NCBI RefSeq assembly: GCF_902764455.1
Contig: NZ_CACWVY010000004.1
Coordinates: 32,742 to 96,741, forward strand
Direction of reading: 5' to 3'
From: an uncultured Methanobrevibacter sp.
GTDB taxonomy: Archaea; Methanobacteriota; Methanobacteria; Methanobacteriales; Methanobacteriaceae
DNA length: 64,000 bases
Part shown: piece by piece, positions 62,335 through 64,000 of the stretch
Layout of the letters: each line of letters opens with the position of its first letter
How positions within the stretch are numbered: the first letter of the stretch is position 1
Made by a program: the position numbers and the translations under genes
Notes under the pieces: model-generated
What the model was told of the DNA's origin: nothing
The model's input: the letters and a program-made list of their open reading frames with translations, nothing else
Databases searched by the model: none

Positions 62335-64000
62335 TTATTTTCTTCTTCTAATACTTACACCTAAGAGTGCTAAAACAGCGAGTAATGCTAATATAGGATT
62401 ACCTGTTTCATATTTGGCTAAACCTTTTTTGACAGGTTTGACATCTTTGTTAGGAGTATCGTTTTTCGGAGTGTCATTATGTCCAGGATTTGGTTGCGGA
62501 TCTACAATGACAGTAACATAACCTGTTCCGTTAGCGGAATAATATATATTAGTTTCATTGGAATATACTTTTACAGGATATTTTCCAGCCTTGTAGTCTT
62601 TTGGAATTGTCCATGGAACTTTACCTTTACCATTAACGATATCAATAATTTTTACAGTACCATCAGGCAATTCTACAGTGACTTTTCCGTTGAATTTAGA
62701 TCCGTCACGTGGAATTACGTCGATTGGAATTACAACATGGTCACCAGGTCTGCCGGTAACGTTGCCGACTACAATATCAACAGGGATTTTTATAACAGTA
62801 ATTGTTCCGTTGCCTTCTGAAGGCAAGTATTTATTGTCTCCATCAAATTTGACATTGTCAGGATATTTGTCAGGAGTGTAATCATAAGGAACAAACCAAG
62901 TTGTGCTACCAGTTCCGTTAGTGATTTCTACAGTCTTTTTGGTACCGTCAGGGAATGTTATTGTAACGTTTCCATTGAACGGTTTTCCATCATCTGCAGT
63001 AACATTAATCGGAATAGTAACATCCATACCTGCGAAAGTAGTTACATTACCAACACTGATATGAGTTGGGATTTTAACAACTTCAATTATACCTGTTCCA
63101 TTGGATGGTAAATAAGTATCATCACCAGGGAATCTTATAATATCTGGGTATTTATCAGGAGTATAATCATCAGGAACATACCATGTTACATTACCTGTTC
63201 CGTTAATAATTGTCACAGTTTGAGTTGAATTATCTGGCATTATAACAGCTACAGTACCATTGAACGGTTCATCATTAATGGTTGTTACATTAATTGGAAT
63301 AGTAACGTTTTCACCAGGATAAACTGTAACATTATCAATTGTAATTTTTGTAGGAACTGGTAAAACTGTAATAGTAGATGTATTAGTTGCAGGAATATGA
63401 TTCTCATCAACAATTGTATCCCATTTTACAGTGTAATTACCAATAGGCAATTGACTGACAGGAACAGTTCCATCCGGACCAACAGTACCATTAGTTACCG
63501 GATTGCCTTCACTATCGAAGACCTCATAAGTAACACTAGTAGCGTTAGTGCTGTCATAAGGAACAACAATTGGATCACCATAATATACAGTTACATTCTC
63601 ACCTTCAACAAGAGAAGGAGCAGGAAGAACTGTAATAGTAGAGGTATTAGTTGCAGGAGTATGATTTCCATCAACAATATTAGTCCAATTCACAGTATAA
63701 TTACCAACAGGCTTCACAGTATAATTACCAACAGGCAATTGACTGACAGGAACAATTCCATCCGGACCAACAGTACCATTAGTTACAAGATTACCATCCT
63801 CATCAAAGATCTCATAAACCACACTAGTAGCATTAGTACTTTCATAAGGAACTTCAATAGGCTCACCATAAGTAACAGTCACATCAGTACCATTCACTAA
63901 GGAAGGAGCAGGAAGAATCTCAATAGTTGAAACATTATTAGCAGGAGTATGATTACCATCCACAGTATTATTCCAATAGACAGTATAATTACCAACAGCC
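62335..64000 (-). CDS. Ig-repeat adhesin-like protein, C-terminal part (cut by window edge)
   Basis: The frame is open to the right edge, so the start lies outside; about 555 residues are seen. They form Ig-like repeats of two kinds: three with TNATSVVYEIFDEDGN and VPVSQLPVGNYTV, and three with VTIPINVTADDGKPFNGNVT and TTWFVPYDYTPDKYP. The end reads KYETGNPILALLAVLALLGV plus SIRRRK, the same T-G-N-P-I, membrane span and basic tail as the giant adhesin. An 8-residue insertion in one repeat comes from a 24-bp duplication at 63691-63738. It should be a wall- or membrane-anchored surface protein. Confidence 0.85.
   Translation of the reverse strand, partial: AVGNYTVYWNNTVDGNHTPANNVSTIEILPAPSLVNGTDVTVTYGEPIEVPYESTNATSVVYEIFDEDGNLVTNGTVGPDGIVPVSQLPVGNYTVKPVGNYTVNWTNIVDGNHTPATNTSTITVLPAPSLVEGENVTVYYGDPIVVPYDSTNATSVTYEVFDSEGNPVTNGTVGPDGTVPVSQLPIGNYTVKWDTIVDENHIPATNTSTITVLPVPTKITIDNVTVYPGENVTIPINVTTINDEPFNGTVAVIMPDNSTQTVTIINGTGNVTWYVPDDYTPDKYPDIIRFPGDDTYLPSNGTGIIEVVKIPTHISVGNVTTFAGMDVTIPINVTADDGKPFNGNVTITFPDGTKKTVEITNGTGSTTWFVPYDYTPDKYPDNVKFDGDNKYLPSEGNGTITVIKIPVDIVVGNVTGRPGDHVVIPIDVIPRDGSKFNGKVTVELPDGTVKIIDIVNGKGKVPWTIPKDYKAGKYPVKVYSNETNIYYSANGTGYVTVIVDPQPNPGHNDTPKNDTPNKDVKPVKKGLAKYETGNPILALLAVLALLGVSIRRRK
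63691..63738 (-). repeat. 24-bp tandem duplication inside the edge adhesin
   Basis: CACAGTATAATTACCAACAG plus four bases occurs twice in a row (63691-63714, 63715-63738; 22 of 24 bases equal). It gives VGNYTVKPVGNYTVNW where sister repeats have VGNYTV once. Confidence 0.85.

Noticed and set aside
63397..63900. 167-residue frame on the plus strand
   Set aside because: Antisense of the Ig-repeat adhesin, with repeats that mirror those of the coding strand.

Overview
The window is A+T-rich archaeal DNA. Its gene content points to a host-associated methanogen of the genus Methanobrevibacter or a close relative: very large secreted adhesin-like proteins (parallel beta-helix plus Ig-like repeats), ribosome binding sites of the GGAGGTGAT type, archaeal TATA boxes, poly-T terminators, and typical methanogen genes such as the GGGtGRT/Fe-S scaffold pair, an archaeal malate dehydrogenase and a DUF2207 protein. 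The species cannot be fixed from the sequence alone. I see no rRNA, tRNA, CRISPR array, insertion sequence or phage.

Layout. 1-1.1 kb: a TetR regulator overlapping a radical SAM gene cut by the left edge, with a palindromic operator upstream. 1.2-8.3 kb: a GNAT enzyme, a zinc-ribbon membrane protein, a small Ig-like surface protein, a beta-helix/papain-protease/Ig adhesin, and two tandem secreted proteins with H-x-x-E...D-x-H metallopeptidase-like motifs. 8.4-13.4 kb: a flavin disulfide oxidoreductase, a stand-alone CRISPR-associated (Cas02710-type) sensor/HEPN protein, a small winged-helix protein and an ABC1/UbiB-type kinase. 13.7-19.0 kb: three tandem paralogous adhesins sharing a Lys-rich C-terminal module and Met-rich inserts. 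19.5-38.8 kb: mostly housekeeping and small operons: a MetX-like hydrolase lacking its nucleophile, NimA-like/flavodoxin/GNAT genes, YgjV, a Cys-cluster protein, DUF2207 with uracil-DNA glycosylase, an acyltransferase, a five-gene TelA operon, DTD with SstT, malate dehydrogenase, amidohydrolase, Nudix, and the GGGtGRT pair.

39.0-50.8 kb holds one giant adhesin of about 3,930 residues. It is split by a single-base frameshift near 43917, inside a stretch of near-identical repeats. 51.5-56.1 kb holds a ferredoxin, a LytS-type sensor without a kinase, NAD kinase, an orphan solute-binding protein, an Fe-S flavoprotein and a Cas4/RecB-like nuclease. 56.2-64 kb holds a second beta-helix/papain/Ig protein and the 3' part of another Ig-repeat adhesin cut by the right edge.

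Taken together, about half the window encodes cell-surface material. The surface proteins use two apparent anchoring modes (a T-G-N-P-I plus membrane span plus basic tail, or a Lys-rich terminal Ig-like module). Several carry, or lie beside, predicted extracellular proteases, which suggests a surface-remodelling locus. That grouping is inference; the domain calls come from motifs read in the translated sequence.
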